64,000 bases of DNA from Mediterranea massiliensis (GTDB lineage: Bacteria > Bacteroidota > Bacteroidia > Bacteroidales > Bacteroidaceae), in NCBI RefSeq assembly GCF_900128475.1, contig NZ_LT635836.1, forward strand, positions 262,526 to 326,525. Direction: 5' to 3'. A program made the position numbers and the translations under genes. Below, piece by piece: positions 16,253-23,494 of the stretch; position 1 is the first letter of the stretch; each line of letters starts with the position of its first letter. Under the pieces are notes generated by a model, which had not been told where the DNA came from, searched no databases, and worked only from the letters and a program-made list of their open reading frames with translations.

Positions 16253-17272
16253 ATGGCAGACAAGATACAGACGATAATCCCCCGGTACGGAGAACTCAAC
16301 AGAATATACAGGGACTATATAGACAATCACGTTTTCTCTTTTGACAGGCAGAAATTCATTTCGGATTTCTATCGGCAGTATAGTGACACAAAGTCTTTTG
16401 AAGCCGCTATCCTTGAACTGGTGCTTGACAGGCAAAAAGAACAATACACCTTGATACTCAGCAGCCTGAGAACCGAAATAGAAAAGAGCATACAGTCTTA
16501 TGAAACGCACCCCATAAGTGACAGTGTGATAGAACGTGTTTGCTATCAGCACATGGAAAGGTATTCCCCTGAAATTAAAGCCCAACTGGATGTTACAAGA
16601 AGTCTGAGCAAGCCGCTGAATGAAGCCAACAACAAGTATGATTCCATTGGCTATAGGGAACATACCGCCGAAGAGGAAAAGCAGGCGGAGAAAGAATATG
16701 AACGCTGCAAGGCTGAATATGACAAGGAAAGAGCCATACTGAACGAACTCTATGACCAGCAAAAGGCTGCAAGGAAAGAGGCGTTCCAATATATGAAGAA
16801 CCGTTGTACGGACATATACCGCCAAAGCCGCCTTTTTCTGGACATATTGAAAAAATACATTCCTGACGGGAAACGACAGGACGAGCCGGGCAACCCCATC
16901 AGCCAGCAGGAAACGACGGACGGACAACAAGAATATTTCAGCATGAAATTGCTTTCGCTCATTCATGAGGTATGTGTTGGAGAACAGTTCGAGGAAATTT
17001 CCGCACTGGATTTCTATGCCAATATGAACCTGCAACCCTGCAACTGCAAGTTGAGAATCAAACCGAGAGAGAAAATCCGTGTATGCTATCTGATATTCCT
17101 GATGGGCGAGAAACTCTCCAAGCAGGACAAGGACAAATGGAAGGCCGGAATACTGGAATTGCTGGATATTGACGACAGCTACTACAAATCCAAATACAAG
17201 GAGCCGGTTTCTGATTTTCCAAGTGACAGCAACCAGAAATTCGCCAAGGAAATGGAACATATATTCAGATAA
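16253..17272 (+). CDS. Unknown protein with coiled coil, partner of the YhcG gene
   Basis: About 339 residues from ATG 16253, 7 nt after the nuclease stop; an in-frame ATG at 16223 inside the nuclease gene is an alternative. I do not recognise the family. There is no signal peptide or membrane helix. Residues about 130-200 are charged and helix-forming (HTAEEEKQAEKEYERCKAEY), likely a coiled coil; the C-terminal ~100 residues (SMKLLSLIHEVCVGEQFEE, REKIRVCYLIFLMGEKLS) look like a compact helical domain with scattered cysteines (QPCNCKLR). The tight spacing and the terminator at 17312-17339 make the nuclease and this gene a two-gene unit, so a joint function is plausible but unproven. Confidence 0.7.
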   Translation: MADKIQTIIPRYGELNRIYRDYIDNHVFSFDRQKFISDFYRQYSDTKSFEAAILELVLDRQKEQYTLILSSLRTEIEKSIQSYETHPISDSVIERVCYQHMERYSPEIKAQLDVTRSLSKPLNEANNKYDSIGYREHTAEEEKQAEKEYERCKAEYDKERAILNELYDQQKAARKEAFQYMKNRCTDIYRQSRLFLDILKKYIPDGKRQDEPGNPISQQETTDGQQEYFSMKLLSLIHEVCVGEQFEEISALDFYANMNLQPCNCKLRIKPREKIRVCYLIFLMGEKLSKQDKDKWKAGILELLDIDDSYYKSKYKEPVSDFPSDSNQKFAKEMEHIFR

Positions 17273-17311
17273 TCCGTGATATATCCTGATACTTTACGAA
17301 AGTTCCACTTT

Positions 17312-17349
17312 TACCACTCAAAATAATTTTTGAGTGGTATTTTTATTTT
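17312..17349 (+). terminator. Terminator after the YhcG two-gene unit
   Basis: A 12-bp perfect stem (TACCACTCAAAA 17312-17323 with TTTTGAGTGGTA 17328-17339), a 4-nt loop and TTTTTATTTT. Confidence 0.88.
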
Positions 17350-17418
17350 CTGACATTCAATAAGATACAATGATATTCGGTTTATATCATCCCCATCCTT
17401 ACCACTCATAACCCTACC

Positions 17419-17426
17419 TAATTTTG
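17419..17426 (+). promoter_or_regulatory. Putative -7 box for the DUF3853-repA unit
   Basis: TAATTTTG matches TAnnTTTG, 69 nt before the DUF3853 start; no clear TTTG is seen upstream. Confidence 0.4.
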
Positions 17427-17495
17427 CATCGTTCGAGAACAGAAATAGCAGCCAGTGCGCAGGGCTGATTGTTTAACGACTAAATAGATTGGACG

Positions 17496-17804
17496 ATGAC
17501 AAATATCCAAGAATTATTATCAAAACCCGTCTGGCAGATGACAGGAGAAGAATTCATATTCCTGAGTAAGCACGCTTCAGGTCAGGCCGAAGCATTGCCG
17601 CAACCCGTTACAGACACGGAAAAGAAGTATGTGTACGGAATACTCGGTATAGCCAAACTGTTCGGGTGCAGTCTGCCCACTGCCAACCGCATAAAGAAAA
17701 GCGGTAAGATAGACAAGGCTATTACCCAGATAGGGCGCAAGATTATCGTAGATGCAGAATTGGCTCTTGAACTTGCCGGGAAGAAAACAGGAGGACGGAA
17801 ATAA
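17496..17804 (+). CDS. DUF3853-family helix-turn-helix protein
   Basis: 102 residues. The N-terminal KPVWQMTGEEFIFLSKHA matches DUF3853 proteins common on Bacteroides mobile elements. The C-terminal half (YVYGILGIAKLFGCSLPTA, NRIKKSGKIDKAITQIGRKI) has the layout of an excisionase/MerR-like winged helix, used by analogous proteins to bind element DNA. Its stop overlaps the start of the ATPase gene (TAATG), so the two are coupled. A role as excision factor or regulator of replication is inferred from position only. Confidence 0.8.
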   Translation: MTNIQELLSKPVWQMTGEEFIFLSKHASGQAEALPQPVTDTEKKYVYGILGIAKLFGCSLPTANRIKKSGKIDKAITQIGRKIIVDAELALELAGKKTGGRK

Positions 17805-18895
17805 TGGGAGGTATGCTTATGGACTATATGAAAGAAATAAAGGAGATTTCGGCAGAACAGGCAATAATCCTTTGGCAAGCTTCACGCCTGAGCCTGTCGA
17901 AAATCTACGAGAAAGCACCTGAGATTCTAAAAGTGCAAGGTTCGGTCATTGGTACACTGGGCAATTTCAGTGCATCCATCGGCAAAGCCAAGAGTAAAAA
18001 GACTTTCAATGTATCGGCTATCGTAGCCGCCGCATTGAAAAACGGTACGGTACTGCGGTATGTTGCGGAACTTCCCGAAGCCAAACGGAAAGTGCTTTAT
18101 GTGGATACGGAGCAAAGCCCCCACCACTGTCTGAATGTGATGGAGCGCATCATGCGTATGGCAGGGCTGCCCGATGACAGGGACAACGAGAACCTTGAGT
18201 TCCTTGCCCTGCGGAAGTACACGCCTGAGCAGCGCATAAGGATTGTCGAACAGGCAATCTACCATACGCTAAACCTTGGTCTGGTGATAATAGACGGCAT
18301 CCGTGACATGGTATATGACATCAACAGCCCCAGTGAATCGACACGCATCATATCAAAGCTGATGCAGTGGACGGACGACAGGCAGATACATATCCACACG
18401 ATACTCCACCAGAACAAGGGCGATGAGAACGCAAGGGGACATATCGGCACGGAGCTGAACAACAAGGCTGAAACCGTGCTGCTCGTTGAAAAGGACAAGA
18501 GCAACGGGGACATAAGCAAGGTTTCCGCCATGCACATCCGTGCGATGGACTTCGAGCCGTTTGCCTTCCGCATCAATGACAGGGCATTGCCCGAACTGAT
18601 GGAGGACTACCAGACAGAAACCAAAGCACCCGGCAGACCCCAAGGTGAAAGGTTCGATGCCTGCAAGGACATTTCCGAGCAACAGCACCGGATAGCTCTG
18701 GAAGCCGCATTCTCGTTGCAGGACGAGTATGGGTATAAGGAACTGGGCAAGGCGCTGAAAGAATCGTATGCCTTGGTGGGCGTTCCGTTAAGCGACAACA
18801 AGCTGGTCAAACTCATCACTGTGTTGAAGAGCAAGCGGATGATAGTGCAGGAAAACGGCAGAAAGTACAGGTACGAACCGGATTTCCACTATTAG
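17804..18895 (+). CDS. RepA-like RecA-fold ATPase of the mobile element
   Basis: 363 residues from an ATG overlapping the previous stop, 8 nt after a strong AGGAGG at 17790-17795 that supports this start. It has a RecA-like fold with a modified Walker A (G60-KAKSKKT67, lacking the canonical GKS/T), a Walker B-like VLYVDTEQ (D101), IIDGIRDM and HTILHQNKG with the sensor-type histidine. The C-terminal ~90 residues (QQHRIALEAAF to MIVQENGRKYRYEP) look like a winged helix. Such proteins pair with small primases in Bacteroides mobilizable units and resemble hexameric RepA helicases. Iteron-like repeats lie directly downstream, so a role in replication of the excised circle is likely. Confidence 0.82.
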   Translation: MGGMLMDYMKEIKEISAEQAIILWQASRLSLSKIYEKAPEILKVQGSVIGTLGNFSASIGKAKSKKTFNVSAIVAAALKNGTVLRYVAELPEAKRKVLYVDTEQSPHHCLNVMERIMRMAGLPDDRDNENLEFLALRKYTPEQRIRIVEQAIYHTLNLGLVIIDGIRDMVYDINSPSESTRIISKLMQWTDDRQIHIHTILHQNKGDENARGHIGTELNNKAETVLLVEKDKSNGDISKVSAMHIRAMDFEPFAFRINDRALPELMEDYQTETKAPGRPQGERFDACKDISEQQHRIALEAAFSLQDEYGYKELGKALKESYALVGVPLSDNKLVKLITVLKSKRMIVQENGRKYRYEPDFHY

Positions 18896-18907
18896 CACAA
18901 TCCTCGC

Positions 18908-19028
18908 AATCACTTCACTTTATTCTCAGGGTCTATATATTAGGATAAAGCGAAGTGGTTGCTGGGAAGTATCAAACCGCTTCACTTTAAGCCGTATCCT
19001 ATATATACGACAATAAAGTGAAGTGGTT
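18908..19028. repeat. Iteron-like inverted repeat pairs, possible replication origin
   Basis: Four copies of a 15-bp motif (consensus AACCGCTTCACTTTA): forward at 18908-18922 and 18975-18989, reverse at 18946-18960 and 19014-19028. They form two inverted pairs with 23- and 24-nt AT-rich spacers, each containing CTATATAT. Placement between the RepA-like ATPase and the primase suggests an oriV or an autoregulatory operator. Confidence 0.68.
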
Positions 19029-19102
19029 ATACGGCCAGTAACCTATATGAAAAGGTACTGGCGAAAAGAAAAACAAACAATAACCGATAAAGACAATCAT
19101 TT

Positions 19103-20062
19103 ATGGACATACAGACAGCAAAACAAATCAGGCTGGAAGAATACCTGCACAGCTTGGGATATAGCCCGGTGAAGCGGCAGGGCATCAATCTCTGGTACAA
19201 ATCGCCGTTCAGGGAAGAAACCGAAGCCTCGTTCAAGGTGAATACTGAGCGGAACCAATGGTATGATTTTGCACTCGGCAAGGGCGGCAACATCATCGCG
19301 TTGGCTTCGCACCTCTATGCAACGGACAGCGTGCCGTACCTTCTGAGACGCATAGAGGAACAGGCACCGCACGTGCGCCCCGTTTCTTTCTCTTTTCGCA
19401 AGCAGTCCTTTACGGAGCCGAGTTTCCAGCAGTTGGAAACCGTGCCGCTATCTTCCCCTGACTTGCTCGCCTATTTGCAGGAAAGGGGTATCAATCCGGT
19501 ACTGGCGAAAAGAGAATGCAGGGAGGCACGGTTTACGCACAACGGCAGGCGGTACTTCGCCATTGCGTTTCCCAACATATCGGGCGGCTATGAGATACGC
19601 AACCGATATTTCAAAGGCTGCATTGCACCTAAAGAAATATCCCATATCAGGCAATCGGGAGAGCAAAGGAACACGTGTTACGTTTTTGAGGGATTTATGG
19701 ACTACCTTTCCTTTCTTACCCTGCGGCTTGAAAGCTGTCCGCAATACCCCGATTTCGACAGGCAGGATTACATGGTGCTGAACTCTGTCACCAATGTTTC
19801 CAAGGCACTCTACCCGTTGGGAAGTTATGAGCGCATCCACTGCTTTCTTGACAATGACCGTGCAGGAATGGAAGCCTTGCAGCAAATCCGCAAGGAATAC
19901 GACAGCACCCGGCATATACGGGACGCTTCCCAAATCTACTGCGGATGCAAAGACCTGAACGAGTATTTGCAGAAGCGCATGGCTGATGGAAAAGAACAAA
20001 TGCAATCCGTCAGAAAGAGAAATGACACGCTATCCAAGAAACCGAAAGGCTTCCGGTTATAG
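19103..20062 (+). CDS. Toprim-domain primase of the mobile element
   Basis: 319 residues. The N-terminal ~75 residues follow the CHC2 layout (LEEYLHSLGY, LWYKSPFREE, ASFKVNTERNQWYDF, GGNIIALASH) but lack the zinc cysteines. The C-terminal toprim fold has E196 (CYVFEGFMDYLS) and D250-x-D252 (HCFLDNDRAG), the metal-binding residues of DnaG-type primases. Comparable primases (PrmN1-like) are encoded next to mobilization genes in Bacteroides NBUs and may prime the transferred strand or the excised circle. It follows the iteron-like repeats and precedes the oriT-like region. Confidence 0.87.
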   Translation: MDIQTAKQIRLEEYLHSLGYSPVKRQGINLWYKSPFREETEASFKVNTERNQWYDFALGKGGNIIALASHLYATDSVPYLLRRIEEQAPHVRPVSFSFRKQSFTEPSFQQLETVPLSSPDLLAYLQERGINPVLAKRECREARFTHNGRRYFAIAFPNISGGYEIRNRYFKGCIAPKEISHIRQSGEQRNTCYVFEGFMDYLSFLTLRLESCPQYPDFDRQDYMVLNSVTNVSKALYPLGSYERIHCFLDNDRAGMEALQQIRKEYDSTRHIRDASQIYCGCKDLNEYLQKRMADGKEQMQSVRKRNDTLSKKPKGFRL

Positions 20063-20288
20063 CTCACTATAACTACACGCTTCGCTTGCGTAGTTGTGGG
20101 CTCTCCCGAGGGGCTTAGGACGCTGCCCTAAGAACCCGGCAAGGGCTTTCTGCCCTATGCAACCCGACCAAAGAGTGACCCTCTCTTTGGAAACTCCGCT
20201 CATGGGTTGCACCCCTAAGAACCCCTTGCGGTTATGAGCGGAAAGCAGCAAACAAAATTAGTCAATAACCGAATCAAAAGTTGAAAAG
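20063..20288. other. Probable origin of transfer (oriT) with multiple hairpins
   Basis: 226 non-coding bases directly before the relaxase. Visible structures: AACTA...TAGTT (20071-20095), CTTAGG/CCTAAG (20114-20132), GCAACCC/GGGTTGC (20159-20165 with 20204-20210), the 8-bp stem CCAAAGAG/CTCTTTGG (20168-20190) and CCGCTCAT/ATGAGCGG (20196-20203 with 20234-20241). A 12-bp direct repeat CCCTAAGAACCC occurs at 20126-20137 and 20213-20224. This density of dyads before a MobV-type gene is typical of an oriT; the nick site cannot be assigned. Confidence 0.7.
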
Positions 20289-21692
20289 ATGGCAACAAAA
20301 TCAAGCATACATGTTAAGCCTTGCAACGTGGCATCAAGCGAGGCTCATAACCGGAGGACTGCCGAGTATATGCGCAACATCGGCAAGTCCAAAATCTACA
20401 TCGTGCCCGAACTCACAGCCGATAATGAACAGTGGATAAATCCGGATTTCGGCAGTCTCGAATTGCAGACGCATTATGAGAACATCAAACGCATGGTCAA
20501 GGAAAAGACAGGCCGTGCCATGCAGGAGAAGGAGCGTGAGCGCAAAGGGAAGAACGGCAAGATTATCAAAGTGGCGGGATGTTCACCCATCCGTGAGGGA
20601 GTCTTGCTCATCAGACCGGACACCACTTTGGCTGATGTGCGTAGGTTTGGCGAGGAGTGCCAAAGGCGTTGGGGCATCACACCGCTCCAAATCTTCCTGC
20701 ACAAGGACGAAGGACATTGGCTGAACGGACAGCCTGCACCGGAGGACAGGGAAAGTTTCCAAGTAGGCGAAAGATGGTTCAAGCCCAATTACCATGCCCA
20801 TATCGTGTTCGACTGGATGAACCACGATACAGGCAAGAGCCGAAAGCTCAATGACGAGGATATGACCGAAATGCAGAGTCTGGCATCCGATATCCTGCTA
20901 ATGGAGCGTGGACAATCAAAGGCGGTAACAGGCAAGGAGCATCTGGAGCGGAACGACTTCATCATTGAGAAGCAGAAAGCCGAACTCCAACGCATTGAAG
21001 CCGCCAAGCGGCATAAGGAACAGCAGGTAAACCTTGCCGAACAGGAACTCCGTCAGGTGAAATCGGAGATACGCACGGACAAGCTCAAAGGCGCAGCCAC
21101 CGATGCCGCTACGGTCATAGTAAGCGGAGTGGGTTCTCTTTTCGGTAGCGGGAAAATGAAGAAACTGGAACAATCCAATGAAGAATTGCGTCAGGAAATA
21201 GCCAAACGGGATAAGGGAATTGATGACTTGAAAGTCCAAATGCGGCACATGCAGGAACAGCACGGCAGGCAGATACGTAACCTGCAAGGAATACACAATC
21301 AGGAACTTGAAGCCAAAGACAAGGAAATATCACGGTTGAATGCTATTATTGAAAAAGCGTTCAAATGGTTCCCGATGCTCAAAGAGATGCTGAGAATGGA
21401 AAAGCTGTGCGCTGCCATCGGCTTCACCAAAGAAATGATAGAGAGCCTTCTGACGAAGAAAGAGGCTATCAGGTGCAATGGCATGATTTATTCCGAAGAA
21501 CACAGGCGGAAGTTTAACATCAGAAACGATATTTTCAAGGTAGAGAGAAGTCCGACCAATGACAGTAAACTGGTACTGACCATAAACAGGCAGCCGATTG
21601 GAGAATGGTTCAAAGAACAGTTTGGCAAACTAAAACATAACTTGTGTGAACCAATAGAAGAACCGAAAAGGAATAGAGGACTTAGGGTGTAA
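20289..21692 (+). CDS. MobV-type relaxase (plasmid mobilization protein)
   Basis: 467 residues. Nicks oriT and pilots the single strand during mobilization. N-terminal SSIHVKPCN and SSEAHNRR, then the histidine motifs of the Pre/Mob family: LHKDEGHW (H138, D140, E141, H143) and YHAHIVFDW (H169, H171). Residues about 215-370 are a long charged coiled coil (KQKAELQRIEAAKRHKEQQV) containing a short glycine/alanine stretch (AATDAATVIVSGVGSLFG). Bacteroides NBU, Tn4555 and Tn5520 mobilization proteins belong to this family. No coupling protein or mating-pair genes are present, so transfer depends on a co-resident conjugative element. Confidence 0.9.
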   Translation: MATKSSIHVKPCNVASSEAHNRRTAEYMRNIGKSKIYIVPELTADNEQWINPDFGSLELQTHYENIKRMVKEKTGRAMQEKERERKGKNGKIIKVAGCSPIREGVLLIRPDTTLADVRRFGEECQRRWGITPLQIFLHKDEGHWLNGQPAPEDRESFQVGERWFKPNYHAHIVFDWMNHDTGKSRKLNDEDMTEMQSLASDILLMERGQSKAVTGKEHLERNDFIIEKQKAELQRIEAAKRHKEQQVNLAEQELRQVKSEIRTDKLKGAATDAATVIVSGVGSLFGSGKMKKLEQSNEELRQEIAKRDKGIDDLKVQMRHMQEQHGRQIRNLQGIHNQELEAKDKEISRLNAIIEKAFKWFPMLKEMLRMEKLCAAIGFTKEMIESLLTKKEAIRCNGMIYSEEHRRKFNIRNDIFKVERSPTNDSKLVLTINRQPIGEWFKEQFGKLKHNLCEPIEEPKRNRGLRV

Positions 21693-21768
21693 TCGCTAAT
21701 TTATTCTAATTAAGCAGAAAGGAGTAATCAAATAGTATTTGGCTTGCTCCTTTTTTCCTATCTTATAC

Positions 21769-21776
21769 TATCTTTG
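21769..21776 (+). promoter_or_regulatory. Putative -7 box for the double-DTG cargo gene
   Basis: TATCTTTG matches TAnnTTTG, with TTG at 21744-21746, 22 nt upstream; start codon 34 nt downstream. Confidence 0.5.
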
Positions 21777-21810
21777 CATCCATGTTCAATTTATCATTTA
21801 CAATTCAATT

Positions 21811-23100
21811 ATGAGAATTATTAAAAGAATGTCTTTTCTTCTAATAGCTATTTTGTTTGGCTATACTTCTGTCTATTCACAAACACTGGCGGATGTGAAA
21901 ATGGGTGAAGTTCTGAACAACGGTGATTTATTTCAAATTAGGGAGCAATATCCGATATTAAAGGATTCTGTCAGCATAGAAATGTTGAATCTTGTGTCTG
22001 AAGCGCAACTTGGTATAGGTTTCAATCAATTGGAAAGATCAGGTGTTGCATTGGATAGTCTGTTGCAGTTCCATCAGGCAGAGCTTGGTGCGGAGACATC
22101 AATAGGAATGGTAGCCTTGCAGGGTATGAATTTCTTGAATTTGGGAATGTATGAGCAAGCTGGAAAAGTTGGAGAAGGCTTGGTTAATGCGCTTAAAAAT
22201 TCTGTACCGTTTGAAGCTCTTTATAGTTTTGTGTTTATAGAGAAAGTCGGCAAAGCACTTGCTAATGTACCTAAGCCTTATCTTGAACGCCCTGACCGGG
22301 ACATTACTGTACCGTCAATTGTGGAAACAGTAGGAAGAGGCAAACATATTTATATTCCTGTGGAAGTAAACGGTATAACGAAAAACTATATTTTCGATAC
22401 AGGCTGTTCATTTGGCAACTTCGTTTCAGAAAAGTATGCGGAAGAAGTAGGCTTGAAGGTTTTGGCAGATTCAATTCCTGTATCGGGTATGGAAATAGGC
22501 TTTGTAAAGCTTGCTATGGCGGATTCGTTGAAAATTGGAGAACTGGTATATCATCATCCTATTTTTATGGTTGCACCTCCTGACAATGAAGTGGACTCGG
22601 TGTTTGCATTTGACGGAGTGCTGGGCTATCACTTTATCAGGGACGCACGAGAAATAATCATAGACAATGAAGCAGGCAGATTTGTATTTCCACAGAAAAC
22701 ATCTGATGGAGAACCGAATATGTATTTGTCATCAAATACACCTCAAGTGAGAATTAGCTACAGTGGACATCCTTTTGATTTGATTTTTGATACAGGAAAT
22801 GTAAAATCTGATTTGGGAAATAAATTTGCAGAAACATTTCCCGACGCAATAGAGGGGCTCGCTGAACAGACAACCTCCCGTGGAGGCTTTGGCGGAATAT
22901 CACAAACAAAAGCAGTTGTATTACCCGAATTCCGTTTTGAAGTAGCAGGTTCCACTGTTAAATTATATAATACGGAGGTCGTTAAAAATACGGAATCCGG
23001 CAGTCAGTTATTTTCCGGCTCATTAGGAGCGGATTTCGTACTATCATTCAAACGGCTGGTTATTAACTATCAGAACATGTTTATACGTGGAGAAAAATAG
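21811..23100 (+). CDS. Secreted retropepsin-like aspartic protease with two DTG motifs
   Basis: 429 residues from ATG 21811; an upstream in-frame extension precedes the promoter and is rejected. A signal peptide (MRIIKRMSFLLIAILFGYT...YSQ) leads to a helical N-terminal region (about 30-165, TPR-like). Two half-protease modules follow: NYIFDTGCSFGNFVSEKYA with D196, and FDLIFDTGNVKSDLG with D327. Each looks like a retropepsin/Asp_protease_2 lobe, with hydrophobic-hydrophobic-G strands downstream (FDGVLGYHF, SGSLGADFVL). Two lobes in one chain could form an intramolecular active site as in pepsin. It is the only evident cargo gene, at the attR end, and is more A/T-rich than its neighbours, suggesting separate acquisition. 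The substrate is unknown. Confidence 0.82.
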   Translation: MRIIKRMSFLLIAILFGYTSVYSQTLADVKMGEVLNNGDLFQIREQYPILKDSVSIEMLNLVSEAQLGIGFNQLERSGVALDSLLQFHQAELGAETSIGMVALQGMNFLNLGMYEQAGKVGEGLVNALKNSVPFEALYSFVFIEKVGKALANVPKPYLERPDRDITVPSIVETVGRGKHIYIPVEVNGITKNYIFDTGCSFGNFVSEKYAEEVGLKVLADSIPVSGMEIGFVKLAMADSLKIGELVYHHPIFMVAPPDNEVDSVFAFDGVLGYHFIRDAREIIIDNEAGRFVFPQKTSDGEPNMYLSSNTPQVRISYSGHPFDLIFDTGNVKSDLGNKFAETFPDAIEGLAEQTTSRGGFGGISQTKAVVLPEFRFEVAGSTVKLYNTEVVKNTESGSQLFSGSLGADFVLSFKRLVINYQNMFIRGEK

Positions 23101-23123
23101 CAATAGCCGCAATAATGAGATTA

Positions 23124-23214
23124 AGGGGCAAACTTCAAAGTAAGTTTAGCCCTTTCTTTTTGCTTCTTAATGAAAAACACCCGACTTTACATTCTTGGGT
23201 GTAAAATCGGGTGT
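23124..23214 (+). terminator. Two hairpins between the cargo gene and tRNA-Asp
   Basis: The first is GGGC-AAACTT paired with AAGTTT-GCCC (about 23126-23152), followed by TTTCTTTTTG. The second is ACACCCGACTTTAC (23177-23190) paired with GTAAAATCGGGTGT (23201-23214) with one mismatch. They can end transcription from the element and from the convergent tRNA. Confidence 0.65.
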
Positions 23215-23248
23215 CTATTTCACAAAACATTGATTTTCAATGTTTATT

Positions 23249-23265
23249 GCGGTGCGTACGGGACT
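23249..23265. repeat. Right attachment site (attR) inside tRNA-Asp
   Basis: Identical to 13421-13437 over 17 bp (GCGGTGCGTACGGGACT); covers the acceptor stem and part of the T arm of the tRNA. Confidence 0.88.
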
Positions 23266-23323
23266 CGAACCCGTGACCCCATGCGTGACAGGCATGTATT
23301 CTAACCAGCTGAACTAACGCACC
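23250..23323 (-). tRNA. tRNA-Asp (GTC)
   Basis: On the minus strand: acceptor GGTGCGT...ACGCACC with discriminator G, D arm AGTTCAGCTGGTTAG, anticodon stem-loop CATGC-CTGTCAC-GCATG giving anticodon GTC, and T arm ACGGG-TTCGAGT-CCCGT. CCA is not encoded. The 3' half is supplied by the integrated element's att site, leaving the tRNA intact. Confidence 0.95.
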
Positions 23324-23365
23324 AGATTTTTATTGTTTCGTTGCTATCTCTCTCGATTGCGGTTG

Positions 23366-23373
23366 CAAAGGTA
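23366..23373 (-). promoter_or_regulatory. Putative -7 box for tRNA-Asp
   Basis: TACCTTTG on the minus strand, 42 nt upstream of the mature 5' end. The surrounding sequence (GCGGTTGCAAAGGTA) recurs upstream of the tRNA array at 29139-29153. Confidence 0.55.
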
Positions 23374-23453
23374 CGTCTTTTTTTGAAATCTGCAATAGCT
23401 AAAGCGAAAAAAATATTTTTTTCAGATAAAAGCCGATTATATCACTTTTATAC

Positions 23454-23461
23454 TAACTTTG
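23454..23461 (+). promoter_or_regulatory. Putative -7 box for the aminotransferase gene
   Basis: TAACTTTG, consensus match, 33 nt before the start codon. Confidence 0.5.
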
Positions 23462-23494
23462 CCAAAGTAACTTGAATCCTAAAAAAACATTATC

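Larger units (their letters stand above)
13421..23265. mobile_element. Integrative and mobilizable element inserted in tRNA-Asp
   Basis: About 9.8 kb between 17-bp direct repeats (13421-13437 and 23249-23265). The second repeat is the intact 3' end of tRNA-Asp(GTC), so integration restored the tRNA. Contents in order: tyrosine integrase next to attL, YhcG nuclease, unknown coiled-coil gene, DUF3853 protein, RepA-like ATPase, iteron-like repeats, primase, oriT-like hairpins, MobV-type relaxase, and a secreted double-DTG protein as cargo. There are no type IV secretion genes, so transfer would need a helper conjugative element. The plan (int - prm - mob) recalls Bacteroides NBU/Tn4555-like mobilizable units, but I cannot name a specific relative. 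Confidence 0.87.

Noticed and set aside
13421..23265. Prophage
   Set aside because: There is an integrase at a tRNA gene, but no capsid, terminase, portal, tail or lysis gene; mobilization genes identify it as a mobilizable element.
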